Shown: positions 1 through 10,100, numbered from the stretch's first letter. The stretch is 64,000 bases of DNA from an uncultured Roseibium sp. (GCF_963669205.1 NZ_OY769915.1:6094501-6158500); one strand, 5' to 3'. The notes: generated by a model from the letters alone, not told the origin. Made by a program: numbers and translations.

Positions 1-828
1 AAACCCGGCGGCGGCGGCATGCTGCTCGGGCAGAAGATCTCCGACCGCGTCGCCGAAATGCGGACCCTTCCCAAGGGGATCGACCAGCGCTCGGCCTGCC
101 GGCATCCGGACTGGACCGGTCCGGACGATCTGGAGATCAAGATCCACGAACTGCGCGAAATCACCGACTGGCAAAAGCCGATCTACGTCAAGATCGGCGG
201 GGCACGGCCTTACTATGACACGGCCCTTGCGGTGAAGGCCGGGGCGGATGTCGTCGTTCTTGACGGCATGCAGGGCGGCACCGCGGCCACCCAGGAAGTC
301 TTCATCGAACATGTCGGCCAGCCAACGCTCGCCTGTATCCGTCCGGCGGTGCAGGCGCTTCAGGATCTCGGCATGCACCGGGAAGTCCAGCTTGTCATTT
401 CGGGAGGTATCCGCAACGGTGCGGACGTGGCCAAGGCGCTGGCGCTCGGCGCGGACGCGGTGTCCATAGGATCGGCCGCGTTGGTTGCCATCGGCGACAA
501 CGACCCGCGCTGGGAAGAAGACTATCAAAAGCTCGGCACGACAGCCGGCGCCTATGACGACTGGCACGAAGGCCAGGACCCCGCAGGCATCTCCACCCAG
601 GACCCGGACCTGATGAAGCGGGTCGATCCGGTTGCCGCGGGACGGCGTCTTGCCAATTATCTGAAAGTGATGACCCTTGAGACTCAGACAATCGCGCGCG
701 CCTGCGGTAAGAACCATGTCCATAACCTGGAACCGGAAGACCTGTGCGCCCTGACGATTGAATCGGCGGCGATGGCGGGCGTGCCTCTGGCCGGCACCGA
801 CTGGATTCCGGGCAGGAAGACCTTCTAG
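1..828 (+). CDS. FMN-binding glutamate synthase-family protein, GlxD/MgsC type (5'-truncated by window)
   Basis: The open frame runs in from base 1 with no start, so only the C-terminal ~275 residues are present. The visible part matches the FMN/Fe-S domain of glutamate synthase large-subunit-like proteins: a PGGGGMLLG loop at the left edge, VKIGGARPYYDTA, the flavin-barrel segment DVVVLDGMQGGTAATQEVF, and VISGGIRNGADVAKALALGAD. Stand-alone proteins of this type (GlxD, or the N-methylglutamate synthase subunit MgsC) act with small amidotransferase-like subunits that would lie upstream, outside the window. A glutamine synthetase and sarcosine-oxidase-like genes follow, which suggests glutamate-dependent handling of an amine. 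I cannot separate GlxD from MgsC without the upstream genes. Confidence 0.85.
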   Translation, partial: KPGGGGMLLGQKISDRVAEMRTLPKGIDQRSACRHPDWTGPDDLEIKIHELREITDWQKPIYVKIGGARPYYDTALAVKAGADVVVLDGMQGGTAATQEVFIEHVGQPTLACIRPAVQALQDLGMHREVQLVISGGIRNGADVAKALALGADAVSIGSAALVAIGDNDPRWEEDYQKLGTTAGAYDDWHEGQDPAGISTQDPDLMKRVDPVAAGRRLANYLKVMTLETQTIARACGKNHVHNLEPEDLCALTIESAAMAGVPLAGTDWIPGRKTF

Positions 829-881
829 AGAAATAAGAGACAAGTGACAGTCAGCTTTCCAATCGGGAACGAGGAGTATCC

Positions 882-2188
882 ATGAGCATCGATCTATCTC
901 AGTTTGCGAAGGAGAATGGGGTCAAGTACTTCATGATCTCCTTCACCGACCTCTTCGGCTACCAGCGTGCCAAGCTGGTTCCCGCTTCCGCCATTGCCGA
1001 CATGCAGGCGGAAGGCGCCGGCTTCGCGGGATTTGCAACCTGGCTGGACATGACACCGGCGAACTCGGATCTGTTCGCGATCCCCGATGCATCCTCGGTC
1101 ATCCAGCTTCCCTGGAAGAAGGACGTCGCCTGGGTCGCTGCGGACTGCGTTATGGACGATGCGGAGGTCGAACAGGCCCCGCGCAATACGCTCAAGCGGT
1201 TGATCGCGAGAGCCGGGGCACAGGGCCTCAGGGTCAAGACCGGCGTCGAGGCGGAATATTTCCTGATCCTTCCCGACGGGTCGGAAATCTCCGATCCGCT
1301 GGATACGGCGGAAAAGCCCTGTTACGACCAGCAGGCCGTCATGCGCAGATACGACGTCATCTCGGAAATCTGCGATTACATGCTCGAACTCGGCTGGGGT
1401 CCCTACCAGAACGATCACGAGGATGCCAACGGTCAGTTCGAGATGAACTGGGAATTCGACGACGCCCTGAAAACGGCCGACAAGCACTCCTTCTTCAAGT
1501 TCATGGTGAAGTCGATCGCCGAAAAGCACGGGCTTCGGGCAACCTTCATGCCCAAGCCGTTCAAGCATCTGACCGGCAATGGCTGCCACTGCCACGTTTC
1601 GGTCTGGAACGAGGCCGGCACGGCGAACGCCTTTGCCGATGACACCATGGAGCTTGGCCTTTCTTCCGACGGGCTGCACTTCCTCGGCGGCATCATGGCC
1701 CACGCGGAAAGCCTCGCCGCGATCACAAATCCGGTGGTGAATTCCTACAAACGGATCAACGCGCCGCGCACCACGTCCGGCGCTACCTGGGCGCCGAACA
1801 CGATCACATGGACAGGCAACAACCGCACCCACATGGTTCGCGTGCCCGGCCCCGGCCGGTTTGAACTGCGCCTGCCGGACGGAGCGGCAAATCCCTACCT
1901 GCTTCAGGCTGTCGTGATCGCGGCCGGTCTCAACGGACTGGAGAACAAGTCGGACCCGGGCCGGCGCCACGACATCGACATGTATGCGGAAGGACACCTG
2001 GTCAAGGATGCCCCGCGCCTGCCGCTCAACCTGCTCGACGCCCTGCGTGCCTACGACGGCGACGCGGTCCTCAGGCCGCGATGGGCGAGGACTTCTCCGC
2101 TGCCTATCTCAAGCTGAAGCAGAACGAGTGGAATTCCTATGCTTCGCATCTGACCGAGTGGGAGCGGCAGAACACGCTGGATATCTGA
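882..2188 (+). pseudogene. glnT: type III glutamine synthetase GlnT, one frameshift near the 3' end
   Basis: This is an ATP-dependent glutamate-ammonia (or glutamate-amine) ligase. Glutamine synthetase motifs are in order: GVEAEYFLI (~121), NDHEDANGQFEMNW (~177), GNGCHCHVSVW (~232) and NRTHMVRVPGPGRFELRLPDG (~314). The first frame stops at 2117 with an unrelated tail. Joining frames at about 2072 restores ALRAYDGDAVL followed by QAAMGEDFSAAYLKLK, ending ...WERQNTLDI at 2188. The repaired product is 435 residues, the usual GlnT size. The pattern is one missing C (ctcagg where ctccagg is expected). It starts 53 bases after glxD and looks co-transcribed with it. The frameshift may be a real mutation or a sequencing error. 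Confidence 0.85.
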
Positions 2189-2230
2189 GTGAAGGCTGTC
2201 GATCCCGGCGCCGGCGTTTGACGGCGGCGC

Positions 2231-3223
2231 TCAACTCAACGGGATCACTTCGCTGATGAATTCGCTTGCCGCCTGCTTGCGGCGGTCCCGCGGCGCCATG
2301 CCGAAATGGTTCCGGAACACCTTGCCGAAATGGCTCTGGTTGGAAAAGCCGGTGGCGAGTGCCACTTCCATGAAGGTCAGCCTGGTCTTGCGGATGAGTT
2401 CGTCTGCTTTCTTCAGGCGCAGTCTCATGTAGACCTGCATCATCGGACAACCGAATTGCTGATCGAACCGGCGTTGCAGCTGGCGCGGTCCGCTGCCGCT
2501 GAGCATGGCGATCTGTTCGAGAGACAGCGGATCGGCAAGGTGGGTTTCCATAAGCTCGACGGCAGCATCGACACTGGCATGAAACGCCTGCCTGCTGTCC
2601 GCGAATTCCAGGCGCTGCGGATCTTCCGCGCTTCGGATGCCGGTATGGATGAACCAGTCACTGACCGACTTTGCAAGCTCTGCACCATGATCGGACCGGA
2701 TGATGGCGTGCATCATGTCGAGCGGCGCAACACCACCCGCGCAGGTGTACCGGTCCCGGTCGATCACGAACAGCCTGCGCTCCATCAGAAAGCGGTCGTT
2801 CCCGGTCTGCAACGCCTCGAAATATTCCCAGTGAACCGTGAAGCGCCGGTTCTGCATCACACCGGCCTTTGCAAGATAGACGGCACCGCCGGAGATCCCG
2901 CCCAGCGGCACGCCGCGGACGCTCAACGCCCGCAGATGCGAAAACAGCGCACTGCCGGCTTGGGCGAGCGGGTCGCCGCCGGCAACCACGAACAGAATGT
3001 CGAGATCACCGGTCGCGTTTGACAGCGGCTCGGTCTCGAAGGCGCCGCCACAGGAGGACGCGATCCACCCGCCGTCCTGCGAAAACAGGCGCGTACCGTA
3101 AAGGCTACTGCCGCTCAACAGGTTTGCCGCGCGCAGCGGCTCAATCGCGGATGTCGCCGACATGAGGGCAAATCCATCGATCAGGACAAACCCGACAACT
3201 CTCTCCGGCTCAGCAAGCATCAC
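2231..3223 (-). CDS. GlxA-family AraC-type transcriptional regulator
   Basis: A 330-residue regulator with two parts. Residues ~8-190 form a DJ-1/PfpI-like domain (VGFVLIDGFALMS near the start, GGISGGAVYLAKAG around 110), which in this family is a non-enzymatic ligand sensor. Residues ~215-320 form an AraC double helix-turn-helix (LSLEQIAMLSGSGPRQLQRRF and FMEVALATGFSNQSHFGKVF). GlxA/GbdR/CdhR-like members control catabolism of betaine, carnitine, dimethylglycine and related amines. It is transcribed away from the sox-like operon starting at 3335 and converges on glnT, so it is the obvious candidate activator of both. The inducer cannot be read from sequence. Confidence 0.9.
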   Translation of the reverse strand: MMLAEPERVVGFVLIDGFALMSATSAIEPLRAANLLSGSSLYGTRLFSQDGGWIASSCGGAFETEPLSNATGDLDILFVVAGGDPLAQAGSALFSHLRALSVRGVPLGGISGGAVYLAKAGVMQNRRFTVHWEYFEALQTGNDRFLMERRLFVIDRDRYTCAGGVAPLDMMHAIIRSDHGAELAKSVSDWFIHTGIRSAEDPQRLEFADSRQAFHASVDAAVELMETHLADPLSLEQIAMLSGSGPRQLQRRFDQQFGCPMMQVYMRLRLKKADELIRKTRLTFMEVALATGFSNQSHFGKVFRNHFGMAPRDRRKQAASEFISEVIPLS

Positions 3224-3334
3224 TTTTTCCGCGTAGCGTTTCGTATGTCGTTTTTAGCATAGAATAAGACATTCTTTGGAGATTTTTGTTTTTCTGTTGC
3301 GGCACACTTCGCGAGGAATGAAAGCGAGGAAGCG

Positions 3335-4584
3335 GTGTCCTATTCAGGTTTCAGGGTCATTCGGGAAGCGCTAACGGGTCACAAGGGCTGGAAACCCGCC
3401 TGGCGCGACCCTGACCCGCAATCAGGCTATGACATTGTCATCGTGGGCGGCGGCGGGCACGGCCTTGCGACGGCGCATTATCTCGCCAAGGTCTACGGAA
3501 AGACCCGCATCGCCGTCCTTGAAAAGGGCTGGATCGGCGGCGGCAATGTCGGCCGGAACACCACCATTATCCGCGCCAATTACCTGCTTCCGGGCAATGA
3601 ACGCTTCTACAAGTTCTCGCTGGACCTCTGGAAGGTCTGGAACAGGACCTCAACTACAATGCCATGGTCAGCCAGCGCGGCATCATGAACCTGTTTCACA
3701 CCGACGGGCAGCGCGACGCCTACCGCCGGCGTGGCAACGCGATGATCCTGCACGGCACCGATGCGGAACTCCTGGACGCTGACGCGGTCCGGCGCGAAGC
3801 GCCGTTCCTGGACTTCGACAATGCCCGGTTCCCGATCAAGGGGGCTCTCATGCACCGCAGCGGCGGCACGGTCCGGCATGACGCCGTGGCCTGGGGTTAC
3901 GCCCGCTCCGCGGACCGGCACGGGGTCGACATCATCCAGAACTGCGAGGTCACCGGCTTCCGGATCGAGGACGGCAGGGTAACCGGCCTGGACACCACGC
4001 GCGGGTTTATCGGTGCACAAAAAGTCGGCGTTGCTGTCGCGGGCTCTTCCGGCCGGGTGATGGCACAGGCCGGCCTGCGTCTTCCGATCGAAAGCCACGT
4101 GCTCCAGGCCTTCGTCTCGGAGGGTTTGAAGCCATTGATACCGGGTGTCATCACGTTCGGCGCGGGCCACTTCTATGTCAGCCAGTCGGACAAGGGCGGC
4201 CTTGTCTTCGGTGGCGATATCGACGGCTATAATTCCTATGCCCAGCGCGGCAATCTTCCCATTGTCGAAGATGTCTGCGAGGGCGGCATGGCAATCATGC
4301 CCATGATCGGGAGGGTGCGCATGCTGCGCCAGTGGGGCGGCATCATGGACATGTCAATGGACGGCTCTCCCATCATCGACCGGACCTCGGTCGAGGGTCT
4401 CTATTTCAACGGCGGATGGTGCTACGGCGGGTTCAAGGCGACGCCGGCTTCCGGTTATGCCTTTGCACACCTGCTGGCGAGGGACCAGCCGCACGACTCA
4501 GCCACGGCATTCCGCTTCGACAGGTTCGAGAAGGGTCTGATGATCGACGAAAAAGGGGTCGGCGCCCAGCCGAACCTCCATTGA
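3335..4584 (+). pseudogene. soxB: sarcosine oxidase-like beta subunit (SoxB), one frameshift
   Basis: FAD-dependent beta subunit of a heterotetrameric sarcosine oxidase-type enzyme that demethylates an N-methyl amine. The dinucleotide-binding motif YDIVIVGGGGHGLATAHYLA is near residue 32 and the FAD-attachment region VGRNTTIIRANYL follows. The first frame runs from a GTG start at 3335 (preceded by gcgagga) to 3688. The second picks up from about 3631 to 4584 with ...EGLEQDLNYNAMVSQRG. Reading tggaagg as tgggaagg (one missing G) restores a continuous 416-residue protein of normal length. It begins a packed operon with the PPOX gene, soxD, soxA and soxG. Confidence 0.85.
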
Positions 4585-4600
4585 GGGAAGGAGCCCTGGC

Positions 4601-5056
4601 ATGATCTCGGAAACGGCGCGTGCCTTGATCGAAACCTGGCGCCTTGGATTTGTCGCCACCGCCGGCACCGAGGGGCAGGTGAACCTGTCACCGAAGGGGA
4701 CGTTCATCGTTGTTGACCATGAGACGGTTGCCTTTGCCGAAATGCGGTCTCCGAACACGGTGCGGAACATCCGGGTCCGTCCTGAGGTGGAAATCAATTT
4801 CGTCGACACCCTGTCGCGCAAAGGCATTCGGCTGCGCGGGAAGGCCCGCCTTGAAAGCAAGGGCTCGGCAACCTTTGACCGCTTGCTTCCGAACTTCTCC
4901 GCGCTCTGGCCGGACCTGACCGGCATGGTCAACGCGGTCGTCGTGATCGAGGTGTCTGCCTGCAAGCCGCTCCTGTCACCGATTTACGAACAAGGGGCCT
5001 CTGAAGCCGAACTCAGAGCCCTGTGGAAGCAGAAAATTCAGGACATGCCCGCATGA
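4601..5056 (+). CDS. pyridoxamine 5'-phosphate oxidase-fold (PPOX) protein
   Basis: A 151-residue split-barrel flavin/F420-binding-fold protein. The N-terminal half carries the usual pattern: FVATAGTEGQVNLSPKGTF, then AFAEMRSPNTVRNIRVRPEVEINF and GIRLRGKARLE. Such proteins often bind FMN and reduce or sequester small molecules, but the substrate is not predictable. It lies 16 bases after soxB, behind aagggag-like ribosome-binding sequence, and its last codons overlap the soxD start by 4 bases. This makes it a translationally coupled member of the sox-like operon. Its position between the beta and delta subunit genes is unusual compared with the classical soxBDAG order. Confidence 0.85.
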   Translation: MISETARALIETWRLGFVATAGTEGQVNLSPKGTFIVVDHETVAFAEMRSPNTVRNIRVRPEVEINFVDTLSRKGIRLRGKARLESKGSATFDRLLPNFSALWPDLTGMVNAVVVIEVSACKPLLSPIYEQGASEAELRALWKQKIQDMPA

Positions 5057-5340
5057 TCATTCCCCATCCGCTTCTGGGCCCGAGAGATGCAGAGGAATTT
5101 GTCTATCTCGGCGACGCCTCGCTTCTGGACCGGCCGGACTGGCAGGCCGAAAACGCAGAGGCTGCCTTTTTCACCTACCAGTATCTGCGCGACAATCCCG
5201 CCGGAACCCATCGTGAACTCTGGTTCCATGAACAGGGCGACCGCTCCTGGCTTGTCGTCACGCGGGACACCACGACACATGAGATCCTGAAGGTCGCGTT
5301 CGCCAGTGACCTTGCCTTGGAAAAGGTGGGGAGCCGATGA
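5053..5340 (+). CDS. soxD: sarcosine oxidase-like delta subunit (SoxD), cysteine-less variant
   Basis: A 95-residue protein recognisable as the delta subunit from GPRDAEEFVYLGDASLLDRPDW, the YLRDNPAGTHRELWFHEQG stretch and VTRDTTTHE. In characterised enzymes this subunit holds a structural zinc through three Cys and one His. Here the CPxCG motif reads HPLLG, His59 is kept, and the last Cys position is Asp63, so no cysteine remains. I chose the ATG at 5053 because MIIPHPLLG begins the family's N-terminus and the ATG overlaps the end of the PPOX gene. The stop overlaps the soxA start by 4 bases. Confidence 0.85.
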   Translation: MIIPHPLLGPRDAEEFVYLGDASLLDRPDWQAENAEAAFFTYQYLRDNPAGTHRELWFHEQGDRSWLVVTRDTTTHEILKVAFASDLALEKVGSR

Positions 5341-8295
5341 GCCAGATCAACCGCCTCCGGAACGGACTGCTGGACCGGACTGCGCCCGTTTCCTTTCGAT
5401 TTGACGACAGGACCTATACCGGCTTCAAGGGCGACACGCTCGCCTCGGCGCTGCTTGCAAACAACGTCAAGCTCGTCGGCCGGAGCTTCAAGTATCACCG
5501 CCCGCGCGGGATCCTGACCAGCGGGTCGGAAGAGCCGAATGCGCTGGTCGAGTTGCGCGAAGGAACACGCCGGGAACCCAACACACGGGCGACAACGGCC
5601 GAACTCTTTGACGGCCTCGTCGCGAAAAGCCAGAACAGGTGGCCCTCGCTCGCCTTCGACATGATGGGCATCAACGACCTGTTCTCCAACTTTCTGACGG
5701 CCGGCTTCTACTACAAGACCTTCATGTGGCCGAAAGCCTTTTGGGAAAAGATCTATGAACCGGTCATCCGCCACGCCGCCGGACTTGGCGCGGCGAGCGG
5801 TGAAGCGGACCCGGATATCTATGACAAGGGGTCTCTGCATTGCGACATCCTGATCACAGGCGCGGGGCCTGCGGGCCTTGCCGCGGCGCTCACGGCGGGC
5901 CGATCGGGTGCACGGGTGATCCTTGCCGATGAGGATTTCGAACTGGGCGGACGGCTGAATGCCGAAACCTACGAGATCGAGGGGCGGCCCGGCTCCGAGT
6001 GGCTGCAATCGGCACTGGACGAATTGCAGAGCCTGAAGAATGTCCGCCTCATGAAACGCACCACGGTGTTCGGCGCCTTTGATCACGGCATACACGGTGC
6101 TTTGGAAAGGGTAGGCGATCATCTGGCCGATCCGGACGCCGCCCTGCCGCGCCAGATCCTCTGGCGGATCTATACGAGGCAGATGATCTTGTGCGCAGGC
6201 GCGACCGAGCGCCCGATCGCGTTTGAAAACAACGACAGGCCCGGCATCATGCTGGCCGGCGCTGTCCGGGCCTATGCCAACAGGTGGGCCGTTGCAGCCG
6301 ATATGCAGACCGCGATTTTCACGAATAACGATGACGGCCATCGCACGGCCCTGGATCTGCTTGCAAGGGGGCTTGATGTGAAAGCCGTCATCGATGTCCG
6401 GCCGGATGCATCCAAATTCGGTGACTACGAGCTGCTGACAGGCGCAAAGGTGATCGACGCCTCCGGGCGGCGCGCCTTGTCGGGTGTCACTGTCCGTCTT
6501 GGCGATGGGACCACACGAACGCTCGCCTGCGGTGCACTCGGCGTTTCGGGCGGCTGGAATCCGGCTGTCTCCCTGACCTCGCACAAACGCGGCCGCCCGG
6601 TCTGGAACCCGGCCATTTCCGCATTCGTGCCGCCCGATTCCCTGGCGGCCGGACTGCAGGTCGCAGGTGCCGCCAACGGCGCCTTCACAACAAGAGATGC
6701 TTTTCGGGAGGGTGCGGAAGCATCCGGCAATGCGCTTCGAAGCCTCGGCATGACCGTCGCCGGGTTCGATGTTCCTGCATGTGAAGACAGTCCGGTGTCC
6801 GTTTCCCCCCTTCTGGCACGCGGGTGAGGGCAAGGGACGCGCCTGGATCGATTTCCAGAACGATGTGACGGTCAAGGACATCCGCTTGTCCCATCAGGAA
6901 GGTTTCCGGTCGGTGGAGCACCTGAAGCGCTACACGACGCTCGGAATGGCAACCGACCAGGGCAAGACCGCAAATGTCGCCGGCCTTGCCCTCATGGCGG
7001 AACTGACCGGCAAAACCATCGAGGAAACCGGCACGACGATTTACCGGCCGCCCTATACGCCCGTCGCGATCGGCGCGTTGGCAGGCCGGTCCAGGGGCAA
7101 GCACTTCCGGCCGGTGCGCACCACACCGAGTCACGACTGGGCCACCGAACAGGGCGCTGTCTTCACCGAAGCAGGCCTGTGGCTGCGCGCGCAGTGGTTC
7201 CCCCGCGAAGGCGAGACACACTGGCGCGACAGCGTCGACCGGGAAGTTATCGCCGTGCGCAGGTCCGTCGGTGTCTGTGACGTGACGACCCTCGGTAAGG
7301 TCGATGTTCAGGGCCGCGACGCGGCGTCTTTCCTGAACAGGGTCTATTGCAACGGTTTCGCCAAGCTGCCCGTCGGCAAGGTGCGATACGGGCTGATGCT
7401 GCGCGAGGACGGTCTCGCGATGGACGACGGCACGGCGGCACGCCTCGCCGAGGATCATTTCGTCGTCACCACGACGACAGCCAACGCGGTCAGCGTCTAT
7501 CGTCACATGGAGTTTGTCCGCCAGTGCCTGTGCCCGCAGCTCGATGTCCAGCTGATTTCAACGACGGAGGCCTGGGCCCAATATGCCGTTGCCGGCCCGA
7601 ACTCACGGAACCTGCTTGCCAAGATCGTCGACCCGGAGTTCGACATTTCCAACGAGGCCTTTCCGTTCATGGCCTGTGCGGATGTCACGGTCTGCGGCGG
7701 CACCAGGGCACGCCTTTTCAGGATCTCCTTTTCCGGCGAGTTGGCTTATGAAATCGCCGTTCCCGCCCGCTATGGCGACAGCCTCATGCGGATGCTGATG
7801 GCGGCAGGCGAGGAGTTCGATGTCACGCCCTACGGCACGGAGGCACTGGGTGTGCTGCGCATCGAAAAGGGCCACGCAACGGCCAATGAACTGAACGGCC
7901 AGACCTCGGCTGCCCATCTCGGACTTGGCCGAATGGTGTCCCGGAAGAAGGACAGCATCGGCACAATCCTGTCCGGCCGCGATGGGCTTTCTGGCGACGA
8001 CGGCCTGCGTCTCGTCGGTCTGATCGCATCAGCAGAAGATACGCCTATCCCGGCGGGCGGACATCTGTTCAACGACGGTTCGCAGCACGATCCCGCGAGC
8101 GACCAGGGCTGGGTGACCTCGGCCTGCTACTCTCCGCATATGGAAAAGCCGATCGCTCTGGCGTTCCTGGAACAGGGCGATACGCGGCACGGCGAAAAAG
8201 TCATTGTTGCCAATCCGATAGAGGGAATGACAATCCGCGCGGATGTCGTCAGCCCCCACTTCATCGATCCGGAAGGAGAGCGTCTGCGTGCCTGA
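5337..8295 (+). pseudogene. soxA: sarcosine oxidase-like alpha subunit (SoxA), frameshift in a C run
   Basis: Large alpha subunit with three parts: an N-terminal small ferredoxin-like domain (RFDDRTYTGFKGDTLASALLA), an NAD-binding flavoprotein domain (DILITGAGPAGLAAALTAG near residue 175), and a C-terminal GcvT-like folate-binding aminomethyltransferase half. It supplies NAD and folate sites so that the released one-carbon unit is captured as methylene-THF. The first frame stops at 6827; the second resumes upstream of that in +1. A run of six C at 6805-6810 has one base too many: five would read V-S-P-F-W and give a continuous ~985-residue protein, the normal size. Both halves are otherwise intact. 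Confidence 0.85.
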
Positions 8296-8872
8296 CTACA
8301 GACTGACCCAATCCGTGCCCGGTTCGGAGGCGGGCGAAACCAGCTTCAGCATCAAGGACTTCAGGCTGGACGTGGTACCGACACTTGCGCTTGCTTCCGT
8401 CGCGGCGAGAACCGGCACCGAGAGCGAATGTGCCGCGCGGCTTTCCGGCCTGGTCGGATCAGAGCTGCCGCCACCCGGCGCGTTTCGGCAAGGCGCAGAG
8501 CACACCGCCTTCTGGATCGGCAGGGATCAGTGGATGATTGCCGCTGACCACGCAGCTCACGAGCATCTCGCAGCCGAACTGAAAGCGGTTCTTCAGGACA
8601 CCGCGTCGATCACCGAGCAGAATGACGGCTGGATCTGCCTGGATGTGACCGGACCGGATCTCCCGCGCGTCTTCGAACACCTGATGCACGCGGACACCGC
8701 GGCGCTCACCGAGGGCGCCGCCCTCAGGACCGTCATCGAGCACATCGGTTGTTTCATTCTCTGTCTGGAGACGGACAGGCACTATCGCCTGTGCGCCGGA
8801 CGCTCCTATGGCAGATCCCTCTTCCATGTCCTGCGCGAAGGCCTCCGCTCCACCGTTGCCCTTCGGGCTTGA
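8288..8872 (+). CDS. soxG: sarcosine oxidase-like gamma subunit (SoxG)
   Basis: About 194 residues from a GTG at 8288 that overlaps the soxA stop; gaaggagagcg just upstream is a good ribosome-binding site. The sequence is diverged but has gamma-subunit features: FWIGRDQWMIAADHAAHEHLAAEL, then NDGWICLDVTGPDLPRVFEHLMHAD, and a C-terminal CAGRSYGRSLFHVLREGL. This subunit resembles a shortened GcvT fold and helps assemble the tetramer. It is the last gene of the operon: a 239-base gap follows before denD, with no obvious terminator. Confidence 0.82.
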   Translation: MPDYRLTQSVPGSEAGETSFSIKDFRLDVVPTLALASVAARTGTESECAARLSGLVGSELPPPGAFRQGAEHTAFWIGRDQWMIAADHAAHEHLAAELKAVLQDTASITEQNDGWICLDVTGPDLPRVFEHLMHADTAALTEGAALRTVIEHIGCFILCLETDRHYRLCAGRSYGRSLFHVLREGLRSTVALRA

Positions 8873-9111
8873 GCGCACGCCGGACCGGTCTGCGCGCCAA
8901 GCACAGAACCCGCGCACGGCTAGAAAGACGGATCGCGTCCGTCCGGTCCTGATCGTTTCAGGAAAACCGGCTTGCACAGAAAGTTGGAATTGACGGCGGC
9001 AACTTGGTAAAAGCGGACAGCTTTTTCACAAAGCGGATTTCCCGAACAGGCAAATGATGTGTTTTGCAGCGACTGCCTTCGCAAGACACCACTGGAGGAG
9101 CACTGAGGAAG

Positions 9112-10100
9112 ATGCGTGTACTTGTGACCGGCGCAGCCGGCATGGTGGGACGGAAACTTGTTGCAAGACTTGCCGAAAATCCGGCCCTGTTCGGGACCGA
9201 GGTTGAAAGCCTGACACTGGCCGATGTGATTGAACCGCCGGTTCCGGCATCGCTTCAATGCTGTCTCGACCACCCGGACGGTGGACCTTGCCAGGCAGGA
9301 AGACGCCGCATCGCTTGTCTGCCGCAAGGCCGGATCTCGTCTTCCACCTGGCTGCGATCGTTTCGGGCGAAGCGGAAGTCGAATTCGACAAGGGCTACGC
9401 CATCAACATGGACGGAACGCGCTACCTTTTTGAAGCCATCCGCAGCGAAGACAGCCGGGAGCCCTATTGCCCGCGTTTCGTCTTTGCCTCCTCGATCGCT
9501 GTCTTCGGCGAGCCGTTTCCCGACCGGATCGGCGATGACTTCTTCACAACACCCTTGACGAGCTACGGCACGCAAAAGGCGATCTGCGAACTGCTTCTGG
9601 CCGACTATTCCCGCAAGGGTTTTCTAGACGGGATCGGCATCCGTCTCCCGACGATCTGCATCCGGCCCGGAAAACCGAACAAGGCTGCCTCGGGCTTCTT
9701 TTCCAACATCCTGCGCGAGCCGCTTGTCGGCGAGGAAGCCGTTCTGCCCGTTGAAGAAGACGTCCGCCACTGGTTTGCCAGTCCGCGCGCCGCCGTCGGT
9801 TTTTGCGCGCACGCGGCGACCCTTGACACGTCGCAACTGGGGGCACGGCGCAACCTGACCATGCCGGGCCTGTCGGCCCTCGTCGGCGAACAGATCGAGG
9901 CCCTGCGCCGCGTTGCCGGTGCGAAAGCCGCAAACCTTATCCGCCGGGAACCGGACCCCGATATCCGGAAAATCGTCTCCGGTTGGCCAAGGAACTTTGA
10001 TGCACAACGTGCACAGACACTTGGCTTCAAGGCGGAAACGAGTTTCGACGACATCATCAAGATCCATATCGAAGACGAACTGGAAGGCGTAACCCCATGA
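9112..10100 (+). pseudogene. denD: D-erythronate dehydrogenase-like epimerase/dehydratase (DenD), two frameshifts
   Basis: NAD-dependent extended SDR resembling DenD, which oxidises D-erythronate to 2-oxo-erythronate. The Rossmann motif VTGAAGMVGRKLV is at the N-terminus, then DLVFHLAAIVSGEAEVEFD, the SYGTQK catalytic Tyr/Lys motif, and GIRLPTICIRPGKPNKAASGFFS. Coding moves through three frames: frame one up to about 9253, a second for FNAVSTTRTVDLARQEDAAS, and a third from about 9327. Removing one base near 9253 and one near 9327 gives a continuous 328-residue product of expected length. The gene ends ATGA-overlapped with the next SDR. Both extra bases could be errors. Confidence 0.8.

Noticed and set aside
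5175..6881. Long minus-strand open frames opposite the sox-like genes.
   Set aside because: They mirror high-GC third positions of soxD and soxA and show no family motif.
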